The position numbers and the translations under genes are program-made. The notes under the pieces are model-generated. The model saw nothing but the letters and a program-made list of their open reading frames with translations, made no database searches and had not been told where the DNA came from. Shown in pieces: positions 17,740-26,557 of a stretch of 46,549 nucleotides of DNA. Origin of the DNA: an uncultured Flavobacteriaceae bacterium. GTDB taxonomy: Bacteria > Bacteroidota > Bacteroidia > Flavobacteriales > Flavobacteriaceae. The stretch lies in the NCBI GenBank assembly GCA_913020685.1, contig CAJWAY010000001.1, positions 1 to 46,549 of the forward strand. Direction: 5' to 3'. Numbering within the stretch: the stretch's first letter is position 1; every line of letters starts with the position of its first letter.

Positions 17740-17769
17740 CTAAAAGTCTCAAATGAGGCTTTTTTTTTG
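17740..17769 (+). terminator. Rho-independent terminator after the DUF2795 gene
   Basis: A hairpin starting ten bases past the stop: AAAAGTCTC, loop AAAT, GAGGCTTTT, with one G-T wobble, running into a long T tract (nine T). It cleanly separates the small gene from secA, whose start is at 17800. Confidence 0.85.
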
Positions 17770-17799
17770 CTTAATTTTATAGATATTTTAAATTAAAGA

Positions 17800-20700
17800 A
17801 TGAGCCTATTAAATTCTGTTTTAAAAGTTTTTGTTGGAGATAAAACCAAGAAAGATTTAGCAAAAATATTGCCCCTAGTTGAGCAAATCAATTCCCACTA
17901 TAAATCCTTTAAAGACCTCAGTAATGACGAATTGAGAAAAAAGACATTCTCCTTTAAAAACAAACTTCAGTCTGATTTGAAACTGGTAAATGATCAAATT
18001 CAACAGATCGAATCTAAAATAAAAAATATTGAAGACATTGATCAAAAAGAAAATCTATACCAACAGATTGATGATTTGAATACCGAAAGTGAAAAAATCA
18101 TTGCCCAAAGCCTTGAAGAACTTTTACCTGAGGCGTTTGCTGTGGTAAAAGAAACGGCGAGGAGGTTTGTTGAAAACACCAGTCTCAGTGTAATGGCAAA
18201 TGAGTTTGACCGTCAACTTTCACAAGACAAAAGTTACGTTAACTTAAAAGGTGATCATGCCATTTGGTCTAACGCATGGGATGCTGCGGGCAAACCCATT
18301 GTTTGGGACATGATCCATTACGATGTACAGTTGATAGGAGGGATAGTTTTGCACCAAGGCAAAATCGCAGAGATGCAGACCGGAGAAGGGAAAACGTTGG
18401 TAGCTACCCTACCACTCTATTTGAATGCCCTAACAGGAAAAGGAGTTCACTTAGTCACCGTCAATGATTACCTGGCCAAGCGAGATAGCGCTTGGATGGG
18501 CCCATTATTTGAGTTTCACGGCATGAATGTAGATTGTATCGATTATCATAAACCCAACAGCCCAGAAAGAAGAAAAGCTTATCTGGCAGACATTACATAT
18601 GGAACCAATAACGAATTCGGTTTTGACTACCTCAGAGATAATATGGCGCACTCCACCGCCGATTTGGTTCAACCCAAACATCACTATGCCATCGTCGATG
18701 AAGTTGATTCTGTTTTGATCGATGATGCCAGAACCCCATTGATCATTTCAGGGCCTATCCCCGAGGGAGATCGACACGAATTTGATTTACTCAAACCAAA
18801 GGTGTCTGCATTGGTGACCCAGCAAAGATCCCTACTTAACGGAGTCCTGGCGGAAGCCAAAAATAAAATCATTGAAGGTGATACCAAAGAAGGAGGTTTT
18901 CTTCTTCTAAGAGTTTTTAGAGGACTGCCCAAAAACAAAAGCCTGATTAAGTTTTTAAGTCAAGAGGGAGTAAAACAACTCCTGCAAAAAACAGAAAACT
19001 TCTATATGCAGGACAATAACAGAGAGATGCCTAAGGTTGACGCTGAATTGTATTTTACCATCGATGAGAAAACCAATCAAGTAGAACTTACCGACAAAGG
19101 TATTGAAACACTTTCAAAAGAAAATGAAGATAAAAATTTTTTTGTACTCCCTGACATCGGAAATGAAATTGCAAAAATCGAAAATCAAAAGCTCGAACCA
19201 AAAGAAGAGGCCGTACTAAAAGAAATACTCTTCCAAGACTTCAGCGTCAAAGGGGAGCGCATACATTCCATGAATCAACTTTTCAAAGCCTATACCCTTT
19301 TTGAAAAGGACGTTGAATATGTGGTCATGGACAACAAAGTCATGATCGTAGACGAACAAACGGGCCGGATCATGGATGGCAGAAGATATTCCGATGGGTT
19401 GCACCAAGCAATAGAGGCCAAAGAAAATGTAAAAATCGAGGCCGCTACCCAAACTTTTGCGACCATCACACTTCAGAACTATTTCAGGATGTATGAAAAG
19501 TTGTCAGGAATGACCGGAACCGCAATCACTGAAGCCGGAGAATTTTGGGAAATATACAAACTTGATGTCATTGAAATTCCTACCAACAGACCTATTGCTA
19601 GAAAAGATCGAGACGACCTAATCTATAAAACCAAACGAGAAAAATACAATGCGGTTATCGAGGAAGTAGCTGCCTTGTCAGAGGACGGCAGACCCGTGCT
19701 TATTGGTACCACCTCAGTAGAAATATCAGAGTTGTTGAGTAAAATGCTCAACATAAGAAAGGTACACCACAACGTATTGAATGCCAAATTGCACAAAAAA
19801 GAGGCTGATATTGTGGCAGAAGCAGGAAAACCGGGAATTGTGACCATCGCCACTAATATGGCGGGACGGGGAACAGATATCAAGCTTTCTGATACTGTTA
19901 AAGAATCCGGAGGATTAGCCATAATCGGAACAGAACGTCACGACTCAAGGCGAGTGGACCGTCAGCTCAGAGGCCGTTCTGGTAGACAGGGAGACCCTGG
20001 AAGCTCTCAATTTTACGTCTCTTTAGAGGACAACCTCATGCGGCTTTTCGGCTCTGATCGTGTGGCTAAAGTCATGGACAGAATGGGCCTTGAGGAAGGT
20101 GAAGTCATTCAGCATTCCATGATGACCAAATCCATCGAAAGGGCTCAAAAAAAAGTAGAAGAAAACAACTTTGGTATTCGAAAAAGACTGCTGGAATACG
20201 ATGATGTGATGAACGCTCAGCGAGAGGTCATCTACAAAAGAAGAAAACATGCCTTGAGTGGAGACAGAATCAAACTCGATATCGCCAATATTCTCTATGA
20301 TACCTGCGAGGAAATAACGCTTACCAACAAAGCCTCGAATGATTTCAAAAACTTTGAATTTGAGATCATTAAAAATTTTTCCGTTACCTCTCCCTTATCA
20401 GAGGAAACCTTTAATGAAACTGCCGAAAACGAGATCATCAACCAACTTTACGATCAACTTAGCGAACATTACAGCAACAAAATTACTGCCAATGCCGAAC
20501 TTGCATATCCTGTAATCAAAGAAGTTTACGAACGACCGGGTAATACATTCGAAAGAATCGTAGTCCCTTTTACAGATGGGATCAAGACATTAAAAGTAGT
20601 GACCAACCTTCAAAAAGCCTACGAAACTAAGGGTAAAGATTTGGTTCATGATTTTGAAAGGAACATCACCTTGGCATTGATCGACGAGGCTTGGAAAACC

Positions 20701-21165
20701 CATCTGCGTAAGATGGACGAGCTCAAACAATCTGTCCAGTTGGCTGTACACGAGCAAAAAGATCCGCTTTTAATCTACAAGTTCGAGGCCTTTGAACTCT
20801 TTAAATCCATGATCAATCATTTGAACAAAGAGGTGCTGTCTTTCCTTTTCAAAGGAGGACTCCCTCAACAAAGTGATGCTCAGATACAAGAGGCAATAAG
20901 AAGGCCCGCTGCACCCAAAGGTTACAGAACCTCTAAAGATGAGGTTCTCAACACAGATGAAATGGCACAGAGAAATCGCAATATAAGTGCAAGCGCAGGA
21001 GGTCAACAAAGAAATGTGGTTGAAACTATCGTTAGAGACCGACCCAAGATCGGAAGAAATGAAAAAGTCGTGATCAGAAACGTGAGCACCGGTGAAACCA
21101 AAACCTTAAAATTCAAACAAGCAGAGCCATTGATTAACAAAGGAGAATGGGTGATCAATAATTAA
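17800..21165 (+). CDS. secA: Preprotein translocase ATPase SecA
   Basis: 1121 residues, longer than the roughly 900 of E. coli because of extra segments typical of Bacteroidota: a coiled region at about 55-105 and an insertion at about 330-450 in the ATPase domain. Motifs are MQTGEGKT (193-199), DEVDSVLIDDARTPL (from 300), TNMAGRGTDIKL, GTERHDSRRVDRQLRGRSGRQGDPG and MDELKQSVQL in the helical scaffold. It drives unfolded proteins through SecYEG. The C-terminus ends in KFKQAEPLINKGEWVINN and lacks the Cys-rich zinc and SecB-binding tail. Confidence 0.97.
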   Translation: MSLLNSVLKVFVGDKTKKDLAKILPLVEQINSHYKSFKDLSNDELRKKTFSFKNKLQSDLKLVNDQIQQIESKIKNIEDIDQKENLYQQIDDLNTESEKIIAQSLEELLPEAFAVVKETARRFVENTSLSVMANEFDRQLSQDKSYVNLKGDHAIWSNAWDAAGKPIVWDMIHYDVQLIGGIVLHQGKIAEMQTGEGKTLVATLPLYLNALTGKGVHLVTVNDYLAKRDSAWMGPLFEFHGMNVDCIDYHKPNSPERRKAYLADITYGTNNEFGFDYLRDNMAHSTADLVQPKHHYAIVDEVDSVLIDDARTPLIISGPIPEGDRHEFDLLKPKVSALVTQQRSLLNGVLAEAKNKIIEGDTKEGGFLLLRVFRGLPKNKSLIKFLSQEGVKQLLQKTENFYMQDNNREMPKVDAELYFTIDEKTNQVELTDKGIETLSKENEDKNFFVLPDIGNEIAKIENQKLEPKEEAVLKEILFQDFSVKGERIHSMNQLFKAYTLFEKDVEYVVMDNKVMIVDEQTGRIMDGRRYSDGLHQAIEAKENVKIEAATQTFATITLQNYFRMYEKLSGMTGTAITEAGEFWEIYKLDVIEIPTNRPIARKDRDDLIYKTKREKYNAVIEEVAALSEDGRPVLIGTTSVEISELLSKMLNIRKVHHNVLNAKLHKKEADIVAEAGKPGIVTIATNMAGRGTDIKLSDTVKESGGLAIIGTERHDSRRVDRQLRGRSGRQGDPGSSQFYVSLEDNLMRLFGSDRVAKVMDRMGLEEGEVIQHSMMTKSIERAQKKVEENNFGIRKRLLEYDDVMNAQREVIYKRRKHALSGDRIKLDIANILYDTCEEITLTNKASNDFKNFEFEIIKNFSVTSPLSEETFNETAENEIINQLYDQLSEHYSNKITANAELAYPVIKEVYERPGNTFERIVVPFTDGIKTLKVVTNLQKAYETKGKDLVHDFERNITLALIDEAWKTHLRKMDELKQSVQLAVHEQKDPLLIYKFEAFELFKSMINHLNKEVLSFLFKGGLPQQSDAQIQEAIRRPAAPKGYRTSKDEVLNTDEMAQRNRNISASAGGQQRNVVETIVRDRPKIGRNEKVVIRNVSTGETKTLKFKQAEPLINKGEWVINN

Positions 21166-21197
21166 TTTTATAAATTAGTAATCACAATTATTGGGTG

Positions 21198-22448
21198 ATG
21201 GAAGTTTATGCCAAGGTTCTTTTGTGGGTAGTTCCCTTATTTATCATTTTGATCATTATCGAAATTGCATACGGTCATTTTACCGGTAAGCAAACCCACA
21301 CATTTATGGATACCCTCTCCAGCTTGAGTTCTGGCATGACCAATATACTAAAAGATATTTTAGGCTTGGTAGTGGTCATCGTCTCCTACCCTTTTTTACT
21401 TGAAAAATTATCCATTATATCCCTCGAAAACAGTATATCATTGTACTTCATTGCGTTTATATGTATCGATTTTGCAAGTTACTGGAGTCATCGACTAAAT
21501 CATAAAATAAATTTCTTCTGGAACCAACATGTCATTCATCACAGCAGTGAAGAATTTAACTTGGCTTGTGCTCTAAGACAAAGCATTTCAAATGTATTGG
21601 GTTACTCCGCTCTATTTTTAATTCCTGCAGCGGTATTAGGTGTTCCCCATGAGGTTATCACCGTTTTGGCTCCCCTTCATTTATTTGGTCAATTTTGGTA
21701 TCATACCCAACACATTGGAAAACTAGGATTCCTAGAATATATTTTAGTTACCCCATCACAACACCGTGTACACCACGCCATCAACCCCATTTATATCGAT
21801 AAAAACTTGGCTGCGATTTTTTGTATTTGGGACCGCTGGTTTGGAACGTTTCAGGAAGAATTGGACGGGGAACCACCTGTTTACGGTATTCTAAAACCGG
21901 TCCATACTTGGAACCCTCTGATCATCAATTATCAACATATGTGGGGTATGATTCAGGATGCGTGGAACACTCATTCGTGGAAAGATAAATTCACGCTATG
22001 GTGGAGACCCACCGGTTATCGACCCGATGATGTAACTCTAAAATATCCAAGAACGAAAATAAGCACCAAATTCCCCTTCGAAAAATACAATCCTGAAATG
22101 AGCTTTTTCAAAAAAGCTTGGGCACTGTTTCAGTGGTTGTGTATCAACGTTATGCTATTTTTTTTGTTATCCAATTATGAATCATTTTCTTCCTCTCAAG
22201 CCCTCCTCATGGGGGGATTGATCATGATAAGTATTTTTGGCTTTACTTCACTGATGGATAGTTATGTATGGTCCTATAATTTTGAATTGGGAAGAAACTT
22301 CTTAGGATTATTTTTTTTTTGCCTACCTCATCAAAGTGAGTTTTATTTATCTCATATTCCCAGTTTGTTCTATTTTGGAATCATCTACTTTTCATTAAGC
22401 ATCATAGGACTACAAATACTGGGTCAAAAAAGAAGACCACCCCTTTGA
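21198..22448 (+). CDS. Sterol desaturase / fatty acid hydroxylase family protein
   Basis: 416 residues from the ATG (a GTG one codon upstream is less likely). The three diiron histidine motifs are visible: HRLNH, HVIHHS and QHRVHH, over about residues 96-195, among several membrane helices. The C-terminal part adds further helices (about 310-410). The family hydroxylates or desaturates lipids with O2 and a diiron centre in the membrane; the substrate here is unknown. A glycosyltransferase gene begins on the base after its stop codon, so the two are surely co-translated and may modify the same lipid. Confidence 0.9.
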   Translation: MEVYAKVLLWVVPLFIILIIIEIAYGHFTGKQTHTFMDTLSSLSSGMTNILKDILGLVVVIVSYPFLLEKLSIISLENSISLYFIAFICIDFASYWSHRLNHKINFFWNQHVIHHSSEEFNLACALRQSISNVLGYSALFLIPAAVLGVPHEVITVLAPLHLFGQFWYHTQHIGKLGFLEYILVTPSQHRVHHAINPIYIDKNLAAIFCIWDRWFGTFQEELDGEPPVYGILKPVHTWNPLIINYQHMWGMIQDAWNTHSWKDKFTLWWRPTGYRPDDVTLKYPRTKISTKFPFEKYNPEMSFFKKAWALFQWLCINVMLFFLLSNYESFSSSQALLMGGLIMISIFGFTSLMDSYVWSYNFELGRNFLGLFFFCLPHQSEFYLSHIPSLFYFGIIYFSLSIIGLQILGQKRRPPL

Positions 22449-23585
22449 ATGAAGGATAAAAAAAAAGTATTATTGTTGGGGCCTGCCCACCCTTTCCGTG
22501 GTGGTATTGCCGATACCCAAAATTATCTTGCGCAAAATCTAAATACATTTGGGCATGAAACTCATGTTTACACCTTCACAACCCAATACCCCAAACTCCT
22601 TTTTCCAGGCAAAACACAATTCAGTAACGAGAATGCACCGGATAATCTTAATATTAAAAGAAAAATTCATAGTTTCAACCCCTTCAACTGGATTGAGGTC
22701 GCTCGATCCATCAACCGACTTAAACCCGATTACGTAATTTTCAGATATTGGACCCCTTTCCTTGCACTTTGTTGGTGTGGCATCGCCCGAAGAATCAACA
22801 AAAACATTAAAAAAATTGGTCTTGTTGACAATTGGATCCCGCACGAGATTAAGTTCTGGGACAAAACCCTAACAAGACTTTTTTCAAAACGTATGGATGG
22901 TTTTGCCTCCCTATCAAAAGCTGTTGGAGACCAAATTTCATCGGACAACCCTCAACTACCATTATGGAAAGGTTTCCATCCCATAGCAGACAAATTACCA
23001 CAGGCCATTTCGAAAGAAAAAGCACGTATGGTATTGGGCTGGCCTAAAGACAAAAAAATTGTTCTATTTTTTGGTTTGATCAGAAAATATAAAGGGCTGG
23101 ACTTGCTAATAGAGGCATTTTCCCAGGTACCGCTAAATCATTCGGATGTAATACTGGCTATAGTGGGCGAGGCATACGAACCCTCTGAAAAATATACCCG
23201 GCTCATCCGAAAATACAAGCTTGGCGAGCGAGTAATTTGTGATTTTAACTATGCCAACACCCAAAAATCTACATTTGTTTTTTGCGCTGCGGATGTCGTT
23301 GCTCAAACTTATATTAGTGCTACTCAAAGTGGGGTAACCCCCTTAGCTTACTATTACAAAACTCCTCTTTTGGTATCCGACCTTCCTGGCCTTAAAACCC
23401 CTATATTGGAAGATCATACCGGAATGGTTACTAAAATCGACCCTAAAAAAATAGCGGAGAGTATCCAAAAAATACTTCGTGATGAGACGCGATTGAACTT
23501 TCAGGACTCTTTTCAAAAAGTAGAAAAAAAATACAGTTGGAAATCTTTTGGGCAATCCTTAATGGACTTTATGGCTAAGCTATAA
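22449..23585 (+). CDS. Glycosyltransferase family 4 protein
   Basis: 378 residues with a GT-B fold. The N-terminal half opens VLLLGPAHPFRGGIADTQNYL. The C-terminal GT1/GT4 domain shows FFGLIRKYKGLDLLIEAF (about 205-222), a VGEAYEPSEKY segment and SATQSGVTPLAYYYKTPLLVSD, which lies where GT4 enzymes bind the sugar nucleotide, although the usual E-x7-E acidic pair is not evident: Gln-Ser-Gly replaces the common E-G-x-G. No signal peptide. It directly follows the hydroxylase gene. Donor and acceptor cannot be told. Confidence 0.88.
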   Translation: MKDKKKVLLLGPAHPFRGGIADTQNYLAQNLNTFGHETHVYTFTTQYPKLLFPGKTQFSNENAPDNLNIKRKIHSFNPFNWIEVARSINRLKPDYVIFRYWTPFLALCWCGIARRINKNIKKIGLVDNWIPHEIKFWDKTLTRLFSKRMDGFASLSKAVGDQISSDNPQLPLWKGFHPIADKLPQAISKEKARMVLGWPKDKKIVLFFGLIRKYKGLDLLIEAFSQVPLNHSDVILAIVGEAYEPSEKYTRLIRKYKLGERVICDFNYANTQKSTFVFCAADVVAQTYISATQSGVTPLAYYYKTPLLVSDLPGLKTPILEDHTGMVTKIDPKKIAESIQKILRDETRLNFQDSFQKVEKKYSWKSFGQSLMDFMAKL

Positions 23586-23629
23586 TAAGTATAGAGCAGT
23601 AAAATTTGTATTTTTAAAAAAACAAACTC

Positions 23630-25081
23630 ATGAGAATCCTATCCATTCTAATTTCTCTTTTGGTCTTAAGTTCTTGCAATACCAAAGTAGAATCCAAAAC
23701 TAGTAATCCGCCCAATGTAGTTATTGTATTTACGGACGATCAAGGCTATCAAGATTTGGGTAGCTTTGGATCACCCAATATCAGTACTCCACATTTGGAT
23801 CAAATGGCCAAAGAAGGACTTAAACTCACTAGTTTTTATGCCGCACAAGCGGTATGTTCAGCATCGAGAGCAGCCCTGCTTACTGGTTGTTACCCCAATA
23901 GAATTGGCATTTCCGGTGCGTTATTTCCACAACAGAAAATAGGAATAAATTCACAGGAAACAACATTGGCAGAAATGTTAAAAGCGCAAGGTTATAAAAC
24001 CGCAATCTTTGGAAAATGGCATCTGGGACACCACCCGGAATTTCTACCTATGAATCACGGTTTTGACGAATTCATTGGGATACCTTATTCCAATGATATG
24101 TGGCCCGTTGATTATGACGGAAACCAAGTGCCTCCGGATCATCCTTTTGCAAAAAAATATCCACAACTGCCATTTTTTAAAAACTTTGAAGTGGTCAAAG
24201 AAATCAGAACACTGGAAGACCAAGGTCAGTTAACTACTAAACTGACCGATGCTGCCTTGGATTTTATCGAGCGAAACAAAGAAAATCCATTCTTTCTATA
24301 CGTTCCACATCCCATGCCTCATACCCCTATTGCGGTCTCTGAGAAATTTAAGGGAAAAAGTGAGCAGGGGCTATACGGGGATGTCATTATGGAAATTGAT
24401 TGGTCCGTAGGACAGATCATGAATAAACTGAAAGAACATCAACTCCATGAAAACACCTTGTTCATTTTTACCAGCGATAATGGACCGTGGTTAAGTTTTG
24501 GGAATCATGCGGGCAGTGCATTGCCCTTGAGGGAGGGAAAAGGTACCGCATGGGAAGGTGGACAGAGAGAGCCCTGTGTGGTCTATTACCCAAAAAAAAT
24601 CAAAGGTGGAAGAACAATTGATACCCCTATGATGGCTATCGATATATTACCCACCATTGCAGAGATAACTGGAACAGATCTACCCGAAAATAAAATTGAC
24701 GGTAAAAGTGTGTGGGACATCTGGACAGGTAAAACGGACCAAAGTCAACACCAAGCACTATTCTTCTATTACAATATGAATGAGTTACATGGAGTACGAT
24801 ACAAGGATTGGAAACTCTATTTTCCCCATACCTATCGGTCACTCAATGGAAAACAGGGAGGTCAAGATGGTTACCAAACCAAATATGAAATGAATCAGAT
24901 TGAAAAAATTGAACTTTATAATCTAAAAATGGACATCAGCGAATCCAATGATGTGGCTGAACACTATCCTGAGGTAGTCGAAAAAATAAAAACCCTTGCA
25001 GACGAAATGCGGACTAAACTCGGCGATAAACTTTATAATATTGAAGGAACTGAAAATAGGGTTGTAGGACGAATTAATTAA
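23630..25081 (+). CDS. Sulfatase (arylsulfatase-like) lipoprotein
   Basis: 483 residues. The lipoprotein signal ends LVLSSC (Cys16). The sulfatase domain shows VVIVFTDDQGYQDLG (metal-binding Asp pair) and the formylglycine motif CSASRAALLTG with Cys76, followed by FGKWHLGHHPE, HPMPHTPI, FTSDNGPW and REGKGTAWEGG. The Cys-type motif needs an anaerobic-type or FGE maturase, which is not in this window. It removes sulfate from organic sulfate esters, probably at the cell envelope. Marine Bacteroidota use such enzymes on algal sulfated glycans, but no SusCD genes are nearby, so the substrate is open. Confidence 0.93.
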   Translation: MRILSILISLLVLSSCNTKVESKTSNPPNVVIVFTDDQGYQDLGSFGSPNISTPHLDQMAKEGLKLTSFYAAQAVCSASRAALLTGCYPNRIGISGALFPQQKIGINSQETTLAEMLKAQGYKTAIFGKWHLGHHPEFLPMNHGFDEFIGIPYSNDMWPVDYDGNQVPPDHPFAKKYPQLPFFKNFEVVKEIRTLEDQGQLTTKLTDAALDFIERNKENPFFLYVPHPMPHTPIAVSEKFKGKSEQGLYGDVIMEIDWSVGQIMNKLKEHQLHENTLFIFTSDNGPWLSFGNHAGSALPLREGKGTAWEGGQREPCVVYYPKKIKGGRTIDTPMMAIDILPTIAEITGTDLPENKIDGKSVWDIWTGKTDQSQHQALFFYYNMNELHGVRYKDWKLYFPHTYRSLNGKQGGQDGYQTKYEMNQIEKIELYNLKMDISESNDVAEHYPEVVEKIKTLADEMRTKLGDKLYNIEGTENRVVGRIN

Positions 25082-25090
25082 CCAAAAAAA

Positions 25091-25747
25091 ATGAAAGCAA
25101 CGTATTTTCTGATAAGTTTGATGCTAACGAACACTTGCCAAATAGTGGCTCCTCAACCAAATAATCGTTCTACAGCGGTTTGGAGCCCCGAAGAAAATTT
25201 TCAAACAAAAGCCAAAGCATACTTTGCTTCCGGTTGCTTCTGGTGTGTAGAATCCGTTTACGAAAGCCTAAAGGGGGTAGAGGAGGCCTATTCCGGCTAT
25301 GCCGGAGGAAAAACTAAAAACCCCACCTACTACCAAGTTATCTCGGGCATAACAGATCATGCTGAGACGGTAGAAGTGATCTATGACCCTAATGTAATCG
25401 ATTTTGCGACCCTTGTAGAAGTTTTTTTTGATTCCCACGACCCTACCCTTCTCAACCAACAGGGACCCGACCGAGGAACGCATTACCGATCCATAGCCTT
25501 TTATCAAAACCAAGCTGAGAAGAAAATCATTGAAGACCATATTTCTAATCTAACAGAAGCAAAAGTCTTCCAGCAAAAAATAGTAACAGAGGTCAAACCG
25601 CTATCGAAGTTTTACTATGCGGAGAACTACCATCAAGACTATGAAAAGAACAACCCCAATGATCTGTATATATTGAATGTTTCCAAGCCGCGACTGAATA
25701 AATTCAAAGCCAAATCACCTGAATTGTTAAAAAAAGAAGAGCATTAA
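25091..25747 (+). CDS. msrA: Peptide methionine sulfoxide reductase MsrA, exported form
   Basis: 218 residues. The catalytic GCFWCVE motif has Cys49, followed by GYAGGKTKNPTYYQV, HAETVEVIYDP, DPTLLNQQGPDRGTHYRS and FYYAENYHQDY, all standard for MsrA. An N-terminal hydrophobic stretch (residues 4-15) followed by Cys16 and a Pro/Asn-rich linker suggests export; the lipobox (TNTC) is not a good match, so lipoprotein status is uncertain. It repairs oxidised Met-S-oxide in proteins. It lies nine bases after the sulfatase stop and convergent with the PAP2 gene. Confidence 0.93.
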   Translation: MKATYFLISLMLTNTCQIVAPQPNNRSTAVWSPEENFQTKAKAYFASGCFWCVESVYESLKGVEEAYSGYAGGKTKNPTYYQVISGITDHAETVEVIYDPNVIDFATLVEVFFDSHDPTLLNQQGPDRGTHYRSIAFYQNQAEKKIIEDHISNLTEAKVFQQKIVTEVKPLSKFYYAENYHQDYEKNNPNDLYILNVSKPRLNKFKAKSPELLKKEEH

Positions 25748-25749
25748 TT

Positions 25750-26316
25750 TTAAACTAGAGACTTACCATTGAACCTTCTCCAGATAAAGTAAAATACCAA
25801 TCCAACCAAGGAACCGAAGGCCATTCCCGAGACCACATCCAAAGGATAATGTACTCCAATATAGATCCTGCTGTAGGCCACCAAAAAAGCAATTGACAAC
25901 AATAAATAGGGAAGTCTGATGTATTTAACTCCAAAAATAAATGAGAAGAAAACCGCTAAAGAGAAAGAATTAGAAGCGTGACCTGAAAAGTATCCATATA
26001 ATCCTCCACAAGAGGGTTTAACCAGCCTTACCATTTCTTTTAGGGCCGGCTCGTGACAGGGTCGCAAACGCTCAAAACCATCTTTAAAAAGATTAGTTCC
26101 CTGATCTGTTACCAAAATTAGAAAAGCAACAAAAAGTAGTAGCATCAAAAAGGATTTTTGACTCGTGTGATTTAGGTATAAGAGAGCCAAAAATAAATAA
26201 AGGAATATATTTGTTCCCTTATGGGTCATGAGCATCCAGAAACCATCAAAAGTTTTGGATCCCATTTGATTGAGAAAAAGAAATAATTGCTGATCTAGAG
26301 TAATGAGTTCATCCAC
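25750..26316 (-). CDS. PAP2-family membrane phosphatase
   Basis: 188 residues with about five membrane helices. The three PAP2 motifs are clear: KDGFERLRP (K-x6-RP), SGHASNSFS (PSGH-type) and SRIYIGVHYPLDV (SR-x5-H-x3-D). Members dephosphorylate lipid phosphates such as phosphatidic acid or undecaprenyl pyrophosphate on the periplasmic side; which one cannot be read here. It is the last gene of the minus-strand run from mscS, three bases after the small protein gene. Confidence 0.9.
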   Translation of the reverse strand: MDELITLDQQLFLFLNQMGSKTFDGFWMLMTHKGTNIFLYLFLALLYLNHTSQKSFLMLLLFVAFLILVTDQGTNLFKDGFERLRPCHEPALKEMVRLVKPSCGGLYGYFSGHASNSFSLAVFFSFIFGVKYIRLPYLLLSIAFLVAYSRIYIGVHYPLDVVSGMAFGSLVGLVFYFIWRRFNGKSLV

Positions 26317-26319
26317 GGC

Positions 26320-26544
26320 TTAATCCAAACTTTCCACTTCTTTATCATAAAAGTCTAATGCCTGTTCTACAAGTTGAGCAGTCTGAGATTCCAATTCCTC
26401 TCTATCTTCTTTTTGAAACTCCTCCATCCAGTGAATCTCATCTGTTGCAACATTAAGAAAAAAACGCGGATACTCTGTATGAACTATAAAAATTAAATCT
26501 TCAAGCGCTGAGCTGTCGGCAATTAAAAACTTTGGTAAATCCAT
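26320..26544 (-). CDS. Conserved small acidic protein, function unknown
   Basis: 74 residues from ATG at 26544; a TTG two codons upstream is a weaker start. It has a folded-looking N-terminal half with FLIADSSALEDLIFIVHTEYPRFFLNV and an acidic helical tail (EEFQKEDREELESQTAQLVEQAL). I recognise the general pattern as a protein common in Flavobacteriia beside PAP2 or MATE genes, without known function. It is tightly packed in the operon, with 13 bases upstream and three downstream. Confidence 0.8.
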   Translation of the reverse strand: MDLPKFLIADSSALEDLIFIVHTEYPRFFLNVATDEIHWMEEFQKEDREELESQTAQLVEQALDFYDKEVESLD

Positions 26545-26557
26545 CTTCAAAGTCAGT

